In this document: positions 1 to 7,215 of the stretch, piece after piece
Layout: each line of letters begins with the position of its first letter
Numbering within the stretch: position 1 is the stretch's first letter
NCBI GenBank assembly: GCA_002427325.1
Contig: DIQS01000054.1
Coordinates: forward strand, 1-20,763
Length of the DNA: 20,763 nucleotides
Direction: 5' to 3'
Source of the DNA: Cloacimonetes bacterium UBA5456
Lineage (GTDB): Bacteria; Cloacimonadota; Cloacimonadia; Cloacimonadales; Cloacimonadaceae
Notes under the pieces: model-generated
Databases searched by the model: none
The model's input: only the letters and a program-made list of their open reading frames with translations
Told to the model about the DNA's origin: nothing
Made by a program: the position numbers and the translations under genes

Positions 1-719
1 ATCATGAAATCGGCATATTTTTGATCATCCCTTGCGTGGCGCACGTGACTGCCGTGCATCAGCCTGAAGGGGCTTACAAGCATCTGCAGGACGGAGCTTT
101 CTCGTCGGGCATGATCTATGGTAAGGTGCGTGAAATCATCAAGAGTGTGCAAAATAACCCGATTCCCATGGATACTTATCCCTTAGGGCTCGCCTGGGCG
201 CTGTCCGGAGTTCAAGCCGATCTTGTGGATACCGATGACATCCGTGCGCTTTCCGTAAACGGCGTTGATAACGTCATGGACATCCTTTCCCGCGTGGAAG
301 ACCACTATCTCGACCAATATGACTATATCGTGCTCAGAAGCTGCACAAACGGCTGTGTAGGCGGTTGCTTGAATGTGGAAAATCCCTTCGTTGCCATGAG
401 CCGGATCAAGAAGATGACTAAGGTCAACAAGGGTTCCAAGGTCGAGCTGCATGAACTTGAGGAATTGCACGCGGAAGGAGAATTCTCGGTGCCTCCTCTT
501 GCGCCGCGTCCCATCATGGAATTGGATACAGACATAAAAAAAGCCATCAAAAAGATGAAGAAGATAAATGAGTTTTTGACCATGCTGCCCGGGCTGAATT
601 GCAGTGCCTGTGGCAGTCCGAGCTGCTATGCCCTCGCAGAAGATATCGTGATGGGGCAGGCAACAATTGACGACTGCATCATACTCAGAAGACGCAGTCC
701 GGATAGCGATCAAGACTAA
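1..719 (+). CDS. [FeFe]-hydrogenase-like iron-sulfur protein with C-terminal Fes domain (5' partial)
   Basis: The reading frame is open from base 3, so the start lies upstream and only the C-terminal ~239 residues are seen. The TTG at 21 is internal. The piece carries the end of a [FeFe]-hydrogenase large-subunit domain: an L2-like IIPCVAHV and an L3-like CTNGCVGGC. A short linker leads to a Fes-type 4Fe-4S domain (NCSACGSPSC, with a further Cys about 18 residues later). The canonical L2 lysine and glutamate (PCxxKxxE) are absent and L3 lacks the GGGxP tail. It is therefore probably not an ordinary catalytic subunit. Related proteins accompany bifurcating hydrogenases, often with PAS domains, and are thought to be sensory or accessory; that role is inference here. 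The stop is 16 bases before the DRTGG gene, in the same operon. The family is fairly sure, the role uncertain. Confidence 0.8.
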   Translation, partial: HEIGIFLIIPCVAHVTAVHQPEGAYKHLQDGAFSSGMIYGKVREIIKSVQNNPIPMDTYPLGLAWALSGVQADLVDTDDIRALSVNGVDNVMDILSRVEDHYLDQYDYIVLRSCTNGCVGGCLNVENPFVAMSRIKKMTKVNKGSKVELHELEELHAEGEFSVPPLAPRPIMELDTDIKKAIKKMKKINEFLTMLPGLNCSACGSPSCYALAEDIVMGQATIDDCIILRRRSPDSDQD

Positions 720-735
720 AAAAGAGGTTGATATT

Positions 736-1077
736 ATGTTGAAACTTTCTGAATTTATTGCCGCCATCGACGGTAGCAATCATACTCCGGCGCTGGACCC
801 CGGGAATATCGAGATATCCGGAGCTTATGTGTGCGATATGCTCAGCGATGTGATGGGCTCTGCTCAGCCGGATCAGGTTTGGATCACGATCATGAAACAC
901 CTGAATGTCATCGCTGTGGCATCCATGGCAGGGATACCCGCTATTGTTTTCTCAAAGAATAATATCCCTGACGAAAACGTTTGTGATAAGGCCTTGGAAG
1001 AAGGGGTTTGCCTGATCAGCAGCAAATTGGACACCTTCACCTTGGCAGGAATGCTTTATAAACTCTTGAAGAAGTAA
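736..1077 (+). CDS. DRTGG domain-containing protein
   Basis: A 113-residue soluble protein made up almost wholly of a DRTGG-like domain (a small alpha/beta domain also found in PTA and CBS proteins, thought to bind nucleotides or act as a regulator). Residues such as EISGAYVCDMLSDVMG and the later GIPAIVFSKN-type strand fit this family as I know it. I chose ATG 736 because an AAAGAGG ribosome site lies 8-9 bases upstream. An in-frame ATG at 667 overlaps the preceding gene and has no such site. The gene sits between the hydrogenase-like protein and the PHP protein, a linkage common in clostridial-type [FeFe]-hydrogenase operons, where its function is unknown. No signal peptide or membrane segment is visible. 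Confidence 0.8.
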   Translation: MLKLSEFIAAIDGSNHTPALDPGNIEISGAYVCDMLSDVMGSAQPDQVWITIMKHLNVIAVASMAGIPAIVFSKNNIPDENVCDKALEEGVCLISSKLDTFTLAGMLYKLLKK

Positions 1078-1087
1078 GAATTGTATC

Positions 1088-1840
1088 ATGCGCAACTATC
1101 GCGCAGACTTGCATATTCATAGTGTGTTATCTCCCTGTGGAGGTTTGGAGATGTCTCCCCTTGCGGTGACGCAGCGGCTGAAAGAGCTTGGGATAGAGTG
1201 GTTTGCCATCACCGATCATAATAGCATGGCAAATTGTCCCGCTTTTGAAGCTCTGGCAAAAAAGAGCGGTCTCGCTTTCACTTGGGGCGTGGAAATCCAG
1301 ACCATTGAAGAAATCCATCTATTGGCATATTTTGATGATTCTGACAAAGCAAGGGCTTTCGACGAGGAATTATATCGCTCACTTTTGCCGATAGATAACG
1401 ATCCAGATTTCTTTGGAGATCAAGTTGTTGTTGACGAAAATGAAAATATTATTCGGATGGAAACAAGAGCCTTGATAAACTCATCAAGTTGGGAGCTTGA
1501 TATGGCAGTAAACATGGTTCAAAGCTTTGATGGCTTTGCAATTCCAGCCCATGTGGATGCCGAGATAAATAGTATCATTTCCCAGCTTGGCTTCCTTCCG
1601 CCCTCGCCGGAGTTCCCAATATTGGGGATCACAGCGGGGCTGGATTTGGAAAGTTTTCTGGGCTCGAATCCCGGTCTCGCGGGCAAATCTTTTATGAGAG
1701 CCAGCGATGCGCACTATCTGAATGATCTTAGGCATGAAACTTGCATAATTAGAGTTTTGGACGCCTCGGTCTCGGAGCTGATTAAAGCGGCTCAAGAGCT
1801 CGAAGGCAGACTAATCATAGATTTAGGACAAAACGAATAA
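1088..1840 (+). CDS. PHP domain metal-dependent phosphoesterase
   Basis: A 250-residue PHP-superfamily protein with the metal ligands in order: DLHIHS (D7, H9, H11), TDHN (D43, H44), GVEI (E69), HLLAYF (H77), PAHVD (H155) and SDAHY (D207, H209). The full ligand set points to an active trinuclear phosphoesterase or nuclease-like enzyme, but the substrate cannot be read from sequence. It starts 10 bases after the DRTGG stop. Its place in the hydrogenase operon is a known association in anaerobes, with no proven job in H2 metabolism. The stop is followed by the strong AGAAGGAGGAG site of the next gene. Between residues 100 and 150 the sequence is less conserved-looking and may form a lid. Family assignment is secure; the biological role is not. 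Confidence 0.88.
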   Translation: MRNYRADLHIHSVLSPCGGLEMSPLAVTQRLKELGIEWFAITDHNSMANCPAFEALAKKSGLAFTWGVEIQTIEEIHLLAYFDDSDKARAFDEELYRSLLPIDNDPDFFGDQVVVDENENIIRMETRALINSSSWELDMAVNMVQSFDGFAIPAHVDAEINSIISQLGFLPPSPEFPILGITAGLDLESFLGSNPGLAGKSFMRASDAHYLNDLRHETCIIRVLDASVSELIKAAQELEGRLIIDLGQNE

Positions 1841-1856
1841 TAGAGAAGGAGGAGTT

Positions 1857-2339
1857 ATGGGATCCATAGCTCAAAACAAGAACAGGCTATACGATCGCCT
1901 GGCAGAAGTAATCGAAGAAAAGAAAGATCTGCGGAACCCGCTGATCGAAATCCTGCGCATTGCGCAAGAAATTTTTGGATACCTGCCCATCGAGGTGCAG
2001 GAATTTATCGCAGAAAAGATGAACATGCCCGCCAGCAAAATATATGGCGTGGTCACGTTCTACAACTTTTTCTCAATGACGCCACGTGGTAAATATACCC
2101 TCAACGTATGCACGGGAACGGCATGCTTCGTGAAAGGCGCGCCCCGCCTGATTCAGATGCTTTCCGATGAACTCGGCGTAGGTATGGGTGAAACCACAGA
2201 AGACGGTCTTTTCACCATGAGTGCCGTGAGATGCGTTGGTGCATGCTCGCTGGCGCCCGTGTTTGTCATCGGCGAGGATACCTTTGGTAGAATCGACACG
2301 GCAGACAAGGTCAAAGAGATCATTAAGCGATACGAGTAA
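1857..2339 (+). CDS. hydC: NuoE/HydC-like 2Fe-2S subunit, copy 1
   Basis: 160 residues of the 24-kDa NADH dehydrogenase (NuoE/HydC/HndA) family. It has an N-terminal helical bundle, then a thioredoxin-like 2Fe-2S domain with C85-x4-C90 (CTGTAC) and C126-x3-C130 (CVGAC), the standard four ligands. GVVTFYNFF near residues 64-72 is the family signature. This subunit normally passes electrons between the NuoF flavin subunit and the hydrogenase. The ATG is preceded by GAAGGAGGAG at ideal spacing. It is the first of two NuoE copies in the operon; the second lies at 5181. Its natural partner is probably the full-length NuoF at 3299, though two short genes lie between. Confidence 0.92.
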   Translation: MGSIAQNKNRLYDRLAEVIEEKKDLRNPLIEILRIAQEIFGYLPIEVQEFIAEKMNMPASKIYGVVTFYNFFSMTPRGKYTLNVCTGTACFVKGAPRLIQMLSDELGVGMGETTEDGLFTMSAVRCVGACSLAPVFVIGEDTFGRIDTADKVKEIIKRYE

Positions 2340-2345
2340 TTAGTC

Positions 2346-2915
2346 GTGCAGGACATTTCTTTACACCTCTTGGATATCATCGAAAACTCAGTTCGCGCTC
2401 AGGCGAAATGCGTAAAAGTGCGCGTTCTCCAGAATGTGGTGAAAAACCGCCTGCGCATCATAGTTGAAGATGATGGAACGGGGATGGATTCTCACACTTT
2501 GCAAAAAGCTCAGGACCCATTCTATACCTCCAAAGAAGAGCGAGTGAAGAAGGTCGGCTTGGGGATACCACTTTTCAAACAAAATGCAGAGCAGGTAGGC
2601 GGAGCTTTCAGGATGGCGAGCGAACCCGGATTTGGAACGGTTCTAACGGTTGACTTCCCCTTGGATCACATCGACAGGATGCCCTTGGGAAACCTCAAAG
2701 ACACGCTTCTGAATTCAATCATTGGTCACCCTGATCTGGATTTCTTTATCCATCTGCTCTACCGCGACAAAGTCATGGAACTCTGCTTTCATTTCGACAC
2801 TAAGGCTATTCGGGAAGAATTGGGCGATATACCGCTCACCTATCCCGATGTTATCGAATACATCGATCAATCTTTATATGAAGGAATACAAAAAACAAAC
2901 ATGGAGGATGTCTGA
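2346..2915 (+). CDS. HATPase (GHKL) ATP-binding protein in hydrogenase operon
   Basis: A 189-residue protein that opens directly with a histidine-kinase-type ATP-binding fold: N-box DIIENSVRAQ (residues ~10-19), G1 box EDDGTGMD, F-box-like DPFYTSKE, G2 GLGIPLFKQN and G3 FGTVLTVDFP. There is no dimerisation/phosphoacceptor histidine domain and no sensor, so it resembles an anti-sigma-factor or orphan GHKL protein rather than a full kinase. The C-terminal ~75 residues are unassigned. The start is GTG 2346, six bases after the NuoE stop with little ribosome site, suggesting translational coupling. A similar HATPase occurs in many clostridial hydrogenase operons. Its target is unknown. Confidence 0.82.
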   Translation: MQDISLHLLDIIENSVRAQAKCVKVRVLQNVVKNRLRIIVEDDGTGMDSHTLQKAQDPFYTSKEERVKKVGLGIPLFKQNAEQVGGAFRMASEPGFGTVLTVDFPLDHIDRMPLGNLKDTLLNSIIGHPDLDFFIHLLYRDKVMELCFHFDTKAIREELGDIPLTYPDVIEYIDQSLYEGIQKTNMEDV

Positions 2916-3280
2916 TGAAAACACTCGCAGACCTAAAAAAGATCCGTGAAAAAGCCCAGGAAGACTTAAAGCTTCGTAGCGGCAACACACGCGTGAAAAT
3001 CGTGGTGGGGATGGGAACATCCGGAATCGCGATGGGCGCACGTGAAGTAATGAAAACATTTTTGGAAGAGATTGCTACAAGGAATCTCACCGACGTATTG
3101 GTCACGCAGACCGGTGAAAAAGGGCTCTCGTCGATTGAGCCTGTGGTGGACGTCATAGAAGAAGGTAAAGATTCAATTACCTATGGAAATATGACTCCGG
3201 ATAAAGTTAAAAAAGTAATAGCCGAACACATTGTCAATGGAAGAATTGTCTCCGACTATGTTGTCCAAACCGGCAACTAA
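2915..3280 (+). CDS. HndB-like thioredoxin-fold ferredoxin-domain protein, cysteine-free
   Basis: 121 residues. The body VVGMGTSGIAMGAREVM followed by TQTGEKGLSSIEPVVDV matches the HndB / N-terminal NuoF 2Fe-2S ferredoxin-like fold. In relatives I remember, the TC(G) and TGCxGxC positions hold the cluster cysteines. Here they read T-S-G and TGEKGLS, and the whole protein contains no cysteine. It therefore cannot bind a 2Fe-2S cluster in the usual way and is probably structural. The ATG overlaps the preceding stop (TGATG), so the two are translationally coupled. The N-terminal ~25 residues are a charged helix. Its position just before NuoF matches HndA-HndB-HndC order in NADP-reducing hydrogenases. 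Confidence 0.8.
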   Translation: MKTLADLKKIREKAQEDLKLRSGNTRVKIVVGMGTSGIAMGAREVMKTFLEEIATRNLTDVLVTQTGEKGLSSIEPVVDVIEEGKDSITYGNMTPDKVKKVIAEHIVNGRIVSDYVVQTGN

Positions 3281-3298
3281 TTGGAGAGGAGGAAATAA

Positions 3299-5158
3299 AT
3301 GTCATTAAAAAGAATTGACCTCTTGATTTGCTGTGGCTCCGGATGCGTCTCGGCAGGAGCACTGAAAATCAAGGAACGCTTTCACGAAGTGTTAGCAGAA
3401 AATAATATCACAAATGAAGTAAACATTATCGAAACCGGTTGCATGGGTCCTTGCGACTACGGCCCGGTTATGGTGATCTATCCTGAAGGAATCTTCTATC
3501 AAAAAGTTACACCTGAAGATGTGGAAGACATTGTAAAAGAACACTTCCTCAAAGGCAGACCTGTCACACGCCTCATGCTTCAGGATAAAGATAAAACAAT
3601 TCAAATCCAGAAAGACGTGCCCTTCTATCACAAACAGATCAAAGTCGCACTCGAAAACTGCGGCTATATCAATCCTGATAGTTTGGAAGAATATATCGCA
3701 ACCGGTGGCTATGAGGCTCTGGGCAGAGTTCTGCTCGAAATGACCCCTCAAGAAGCTATCAATATCATCAAAGAATCCGGATTGCGCGGACGCGGCGGCG
3801 GTGGCTTCCCCACTCACATCAAATGGCAGATGGTTCATGACAACACCCAAGAAAAGGTGAAATATATCATCTGTAACGGTGACGAGGGTGACCCCGGTGC
3901 ATTCATGGACCGCTCTTTGCTCGAAGGCGATCCCCATCGCATCCTCGAAGGAATGATGATCGCTGCATATTGCATGGGCGCATCTGAAGGATTCTTCTAT
4001 ATCCGTGCCGAGTATCCCCTTGCCATCACCCGCATCAAGCAGGCGATCGAACAGGCAAAGGAACTGGGACTCATGGGACAAAACGTCTTTGGAACTGACT
4101 TCTGCTTTGACGCTGAAGTGAGAACCGGAGCCGGCGCATTCGTCTGTGGAGAAGAGATGGCTCTCATCAGCTCCATCGAAGGACAACGCGGCAATCCCAC
4201 TCCCAAACCTCCTTATCCTGCCGTGCAAGGACTCTGGGGCAAGCCCACAGTTGTTAACAACGTTGAGACCTTGGGCAATATCCCCACCATCATCAGTCGC
4301 GGTGCAGAATGGTTCGCATCTATGGGAACCGAGAAATCAAAGGGTACGAAAGTCTTTGCTCTCACCGGCGACATCAGAAACACCGGACTCGTAGAAGTTC
4401 CCATGGGAATCACCCTGCGCGAACTCATCTTCGACGTCGGCGGTGGCATGATCGGCGATCACAAATTCAAAGCTGTTCAGCTCGGCGGGCCCTCAGGTGG
4501 TTGCCTCACGGCTGACCATCTCGACACCCCCGTGGACTATGAAAATCTTAAAGCTCGCGGTGCCATGATGGGTTCTGGCGGAATTATCGTCATGAACGAA
4601 GAAAAATGTATGGTAAACGTTGCAAAGTTCTTCATGGATTTCTGCGTCGAAGAATCCTGCGGAAAGTGTTCACCCTGCCGCATCGGACTCAAGCAGATGC
4701 TCGAAATCTTGGAACGCATCACTTCCGGAAAAGGCAAAGAAGGCGATATCGATGAGCTTCTCCGTCTCGGCGAATCCGTCAGCAAGCTTTCACTTTGCGG
4801 ACTCGGACAGACCGCTCCCAACCCCGTGCTTTCCACCATTCGCTATTTCCGCGATGAATATGAGAGCCACATCAGGGATCAAAGTTGCAACAGCAAAGTC
4901 TGTCTGGATCTCATGCACTTCAATATCGACAAAGAAAGATGTATTGGTTGCTCGCTCTGCGCCCGTAAATGCCCCACAAACTGCATTAGCGGCTCACGCG
5001 AAGACAAATATACCATCCATCAAGTTGATTGCATAAAGTGCGGAAACTGCTTCGATGTATGCCCTGTGAAAGCAGTTGAAAAGATCCCCGGAATGCACCC
5101 CGAAATAGTTGAACGTCAAAAAGAAATGGCAAAAGCCGCTAAAAGGAATGACGATTAA
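3299..5158 (+). CDS. hydB: NuoF/HydB-like NAD(P)H-FMN flavoprotein subunit, full length (copy 1)
   Basis: 619 residues with the complete domain set of bifurcating HydB/HndC. An N-terminal thioredoxin-like 2Fe-2S domain has C11/C12, C16, C48 and C52. The FMN/NAD site has GLRGRGGGGF (161-170) and NGDEGDPGAF (193-202), and an SLBB-like region follows. The NuoF 4Fe-4S site is C454, C457, C460 (SCGKCSPC) and C500. Two C-terminal ferredoxin-type 4Fe-4S sites lie at C548-C558 and C578-C588. It should take electrons from or give them to NAD(P)H through FMN and act as the likely bifurcation site with ferredoxin; the family role is known, the application here is inference. A GGAGAGGAGGAAATAA ribosome site precedes ATG 3299. 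Length is usual for the family. Confidence 0.95.
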   Translation: MSLKRIDLLICCGSGCVSAGALKIKERFHEVLAENNITNEVNIIETGCMGPCDYGPVMVIYPEGIFYQKVTPEDVEDIVKEHFLKGRPVTRLMLQDKDKTIQIQKDVPFYHKQIKVALENCGYINPDSLEEYIATGGYEALGRVLLEMTPQEAINIIKESGLRGRGGGGFPTHIKWQMVHDNTQEKVKYIICNGDEGDPGAFMDRSLLEGDPHRILEGMMIAAYCMGASEGFFYIRAEYPLAITRIKQAIEQAKELGLMGQNVFGTDFCFDAEVRTGAGAFVCGEEMALISSIEGQRGNPTPKPPYPAVQGLWGKPTVVNNVETLGNIPTIISRGAEWFASMGTEKSKGTKVFALTGDIRNTGLVEVPMGITLRELIFDVGGGMIGDHKFKAVQLGGPSGGCLTADHLDTPVDYENLKARGAMMGSGGIIVMNEEKCMVNVAKFFMDFCVEESCGKCSPCRIGLKQMLEILERITSGKGKEGDIDELLRLGESVSKLSLCGLGQTAPNPVLSTIRYFRDEYESHIRDQSCNSKVCLDLMHFNIDKERCIGCSLCARKCPTNCISGSREDKYTIHQVDCIKCGNCFDVCPVKAVEKIPGMHPEIVERQKEMAKAAKRNDD

Positions 5159-5180
5159 ACAAGACAGATAAGGGGAAAAT

Positions 5181-5636
5181 ATGTACAAAGAAATCTGCTC
5201 TAAATACGCCCCAACCAAGGACAACCTCATCTATATCCTGCATGAGATACAGGATGCAGAGCCGCAGCACTACATCTCGAAAGAGGCTGTGCTTGCCGTA
5301 TCCGATTATCTCAAATTGCCGGAAAACCACATCTACGGCGTGATGACCTTCTATTCCATGTATTCCACAACTCCCAGAGGCAAACATATCATACGCCTCT
5401 GCGAATCACCGCCTTGCTACATCAAAGGAAGTGAAAACATCCTCAGAAAGCTGGGCATAATACTCGGAGTCGAGGTCGGAGAAACCACCAAAGACGGCAT
5501 GTTCACCTTGGAACTATGTGCCTGTCTCGGCGTGTGTGGTAATGCGCCCGTTATGATGATCAACGAAGACGTCTATGGCGATCTCTCGGAAGAAAAAGTT
5601 GAAGAAATCATCGAAAGCATCAGAGGGAGGCAGTAA
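5181..5636 (+). CDS. NuoE/HydC-like 2Fe-2S subunit, copy 2
   Basis: 151 residues, a second NuoE-family protein with the same architecture as the one at 1857: IYGVMTFYSMYS signature, then ligands C74-x4-C79 and C115-x3-C119. An extra Cys (C113) lies next to the second pair. The ligand set is intact, so it should carry a 2Fe-2S cluster. It is preceded by AAGGGGAAAAT. Its stop overlaps the ATG of the second NuoF (TAATG), so the two are made together and probably form a pair. Copies 1 and 2 are clearly diverged paralogs, not a recent duplication. Confidence 0.92.
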   Translation: MYKEICSKYAPTKDNLIYILHEIQDAEPQHYISKEAVLAVSDYLKLPENHIYGVMTFYSMYSTTPRGKHIIRLCESPPCYIKGSENILRKLGIILGVEVGETTKDGMFTLELCACLGVCGNAPVMMINEDVYGDLSEEKVEEIIESIRGRQ

Positions 5637-7198
5637 TGAAATACTATCGCTCTCACATCTTGATAGGAATCAACGAAACTTCGATTGCTGCCGGCGTGCA
5701 AGGCTTTATCTTAGCACTAAGAAAAGAGCTCGGCAAGGTCGGTCTCAGCGATGAAATAAACCTTCTGGAAACAGGGCCTTTAGGTTTCTTTGGCAAAGGA
5801 ATCTGCCTCACCGTTTACCCGGAGAATATCCACTATGAAAACGTGAAAATAGAAGATGTGCAGGAGCTCGTGGAAGAACACTTCCTCAAAGGGCGTCCTG
5901 TCCCCAGGCTCATCCTGGAAGCATCAAGCAAATTCCAACCCCAATTCAATTATAAAAAACGCATTGTTTTGCGCAATTCAGGACTCATCGACCCCGAGAG
6001 CATAGACGCCTACCTCGGTACCGGCGGCTATGAAGCTTGGGAAAAAGCACTCTTGAACATGCAGCCTCAGCAGATAGTGGAAGAAGTAAAAGCTTCCGGT
6101 CTCAGAGGTCGCGGCGGGGCAGGATTCCCCGTTGGACTCAAGTGGAGCTTCACCGCACCGCTTGAAGCAAAGCAAAAGTATGTCGTAGTAAACGCTGATG
6201 AAGGCGAACCCGGAACTTTTAAGGATCGCCTCATCATGGAAGGAGACCCACATCAACTCCTCGAAGGAACGATGATCTGTGCCCGCGCAATCGGCGCAAC
6301 TAAGGCATATATCTACATCCGCGGGGAATATAAACTCTGCATCATGCGCCTGCAAAAAGCCATCGATCAATGCCGTGCCTATGGCATAATCGGCGAGAAT
6401 ATCTTCGACAGCGGCTTTGATCTGGATATCGAAATCAAGATCGGCGCCGGCGCTTATGTCTGCGGAGAAGAGACCGCACTCATCGAATCACTGGAAGGAA
6501 ACCGCGGACATCCACGCTGGAAACCGCCCTTCCCCGGAGTGAAAGGATTGTGGCAAGCACCGACGGTGGTAAATAACGTCGAAACCCTTGCCAACGTGCC
6601 CTACATCATCGCCAATGGCGCAGATGAATTCAAGAAACACGGCACGCCTGAATGCAGCGGAACCAAGGTCTATACCATCCTTGGCGACGTCGCCTATCCC
6701 GGTCTCTGCGAAGTGGATATGGGAACGCCTCTGCGCACCATCATCAACGACTATGCCGGTGGCATGAAGAAAGGCTTTAAGTTCAAAGCCGCACTCGTTG
6801 GTGGCGCAGCCGGTGTGATTCTCTCCGACCGTCTTCTCGACGTGAATATGGACCTTGTGAGCTTGGACGAATATTCAGCCGTCTTAGGCTCCGGTGCCAT
6901 CCTCGTCATGAACGAGCACCAAAGCATAGTTGACATACTTTGGAGCATCTTACGCTTCTTCCGTCACGAATCCTGCGGACAGTGTGCACCGTGTAAGAAC
7001 GGAACGCAACTGCTCTATCGCCTGATCAACAAAATCAAGAAAGGTGAAGGAACCATGGACGACGTGGATATGATGATCACAGTCGCCGAAACAATGCAAT
7101 ATACTTCGTTCTGCGCGCTTGGACAATCTCCGATCATGGCAGTTCGCAGCGCTATCGAAAACTTCCGCGATGAATTTATCGCAATAACAAAAGAATAA
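5636..7198 (+). CDS. NuoF-like flavoprotein subunit, copy 2, with degenerate N-terminal domain
   Basis: 520 residues. The N-terminal ~95 residues keep the thioredoxin-like fold of copy 1 (compare EEHFLKGRPVPRL with EEHFLKGRPVTRL). All four cluster cysteines are gone: the CCGSGC stretch is replaced by GINETS and TGCMGPC by TGPLGFF. The catalytic core is intact: GLRGRGGAGF (155-164), NADEGEPGTF (186-195), and 4Fe-4S ligands C447, C450, C453 and C493. The C-terminal two-cluster ferredoxin domain of copy 1 is missing; the protein ends right after the NuoF cluster region. It therefore should bind FMN, NAD(P)H and one 4Fe-4S cluster, while any direct ferredoxin route differs. It overlaps NuoE copy 2 by one base and sits 17 bases before hydA. 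Confidence 0.93.
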   Translation: MKYYRSHILIGINETSIAAGVQGFILALRKELGKVGLSDEINLLETGPLGFFGKGICLTVYPENIHYENVKIEDVQELVEEHFLKGRPVPRLILEASSKFQPQFNYKKRIVLRNSGLIDPESIDAYLGTGGYEAWEKALLNMQPQQIVEEVKASGLRGRGGAGFPVGLKWSFTAPLEAKQKYVVVNADEGEPGTFKDRLIMEGDPHQLLEGTMICARAIGATKAYIYIRGEYKLCIMRLQKAIDQCRAYGIIGENIFDSGFDLDIEIKIGAGAYVCGEETALIESLEGNRGHPRWKPPFPGVKGLWQAPTVVNNVETLANVPYIIANGADEFKKHGTPECSGTKVYTILGDVAYPGLCEVDMGTPLRTIINDYAGGMKKGFKFKAALVGGAAGVILSDRLLDVNMDLVSLDEYSAVLGSGAILVMNEHQSIVDILWSILRFFRHESCGQCAPCKNGTQLLYRLINKIKKGEGTMDDVDMMITVAETMQYTSFCALGQSPIMAVRSAIENFRDEFIAITKE

Positions 7199-7215
7199 AG
7201 AAAAGGAATAGAATT

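Noticed and set aside
3392..4228. 278-codon open frame on the - strand
   Set aside because: It is antisense to the well-supported NuoF gene and rich in F, H and D as expected of a shadow frame.
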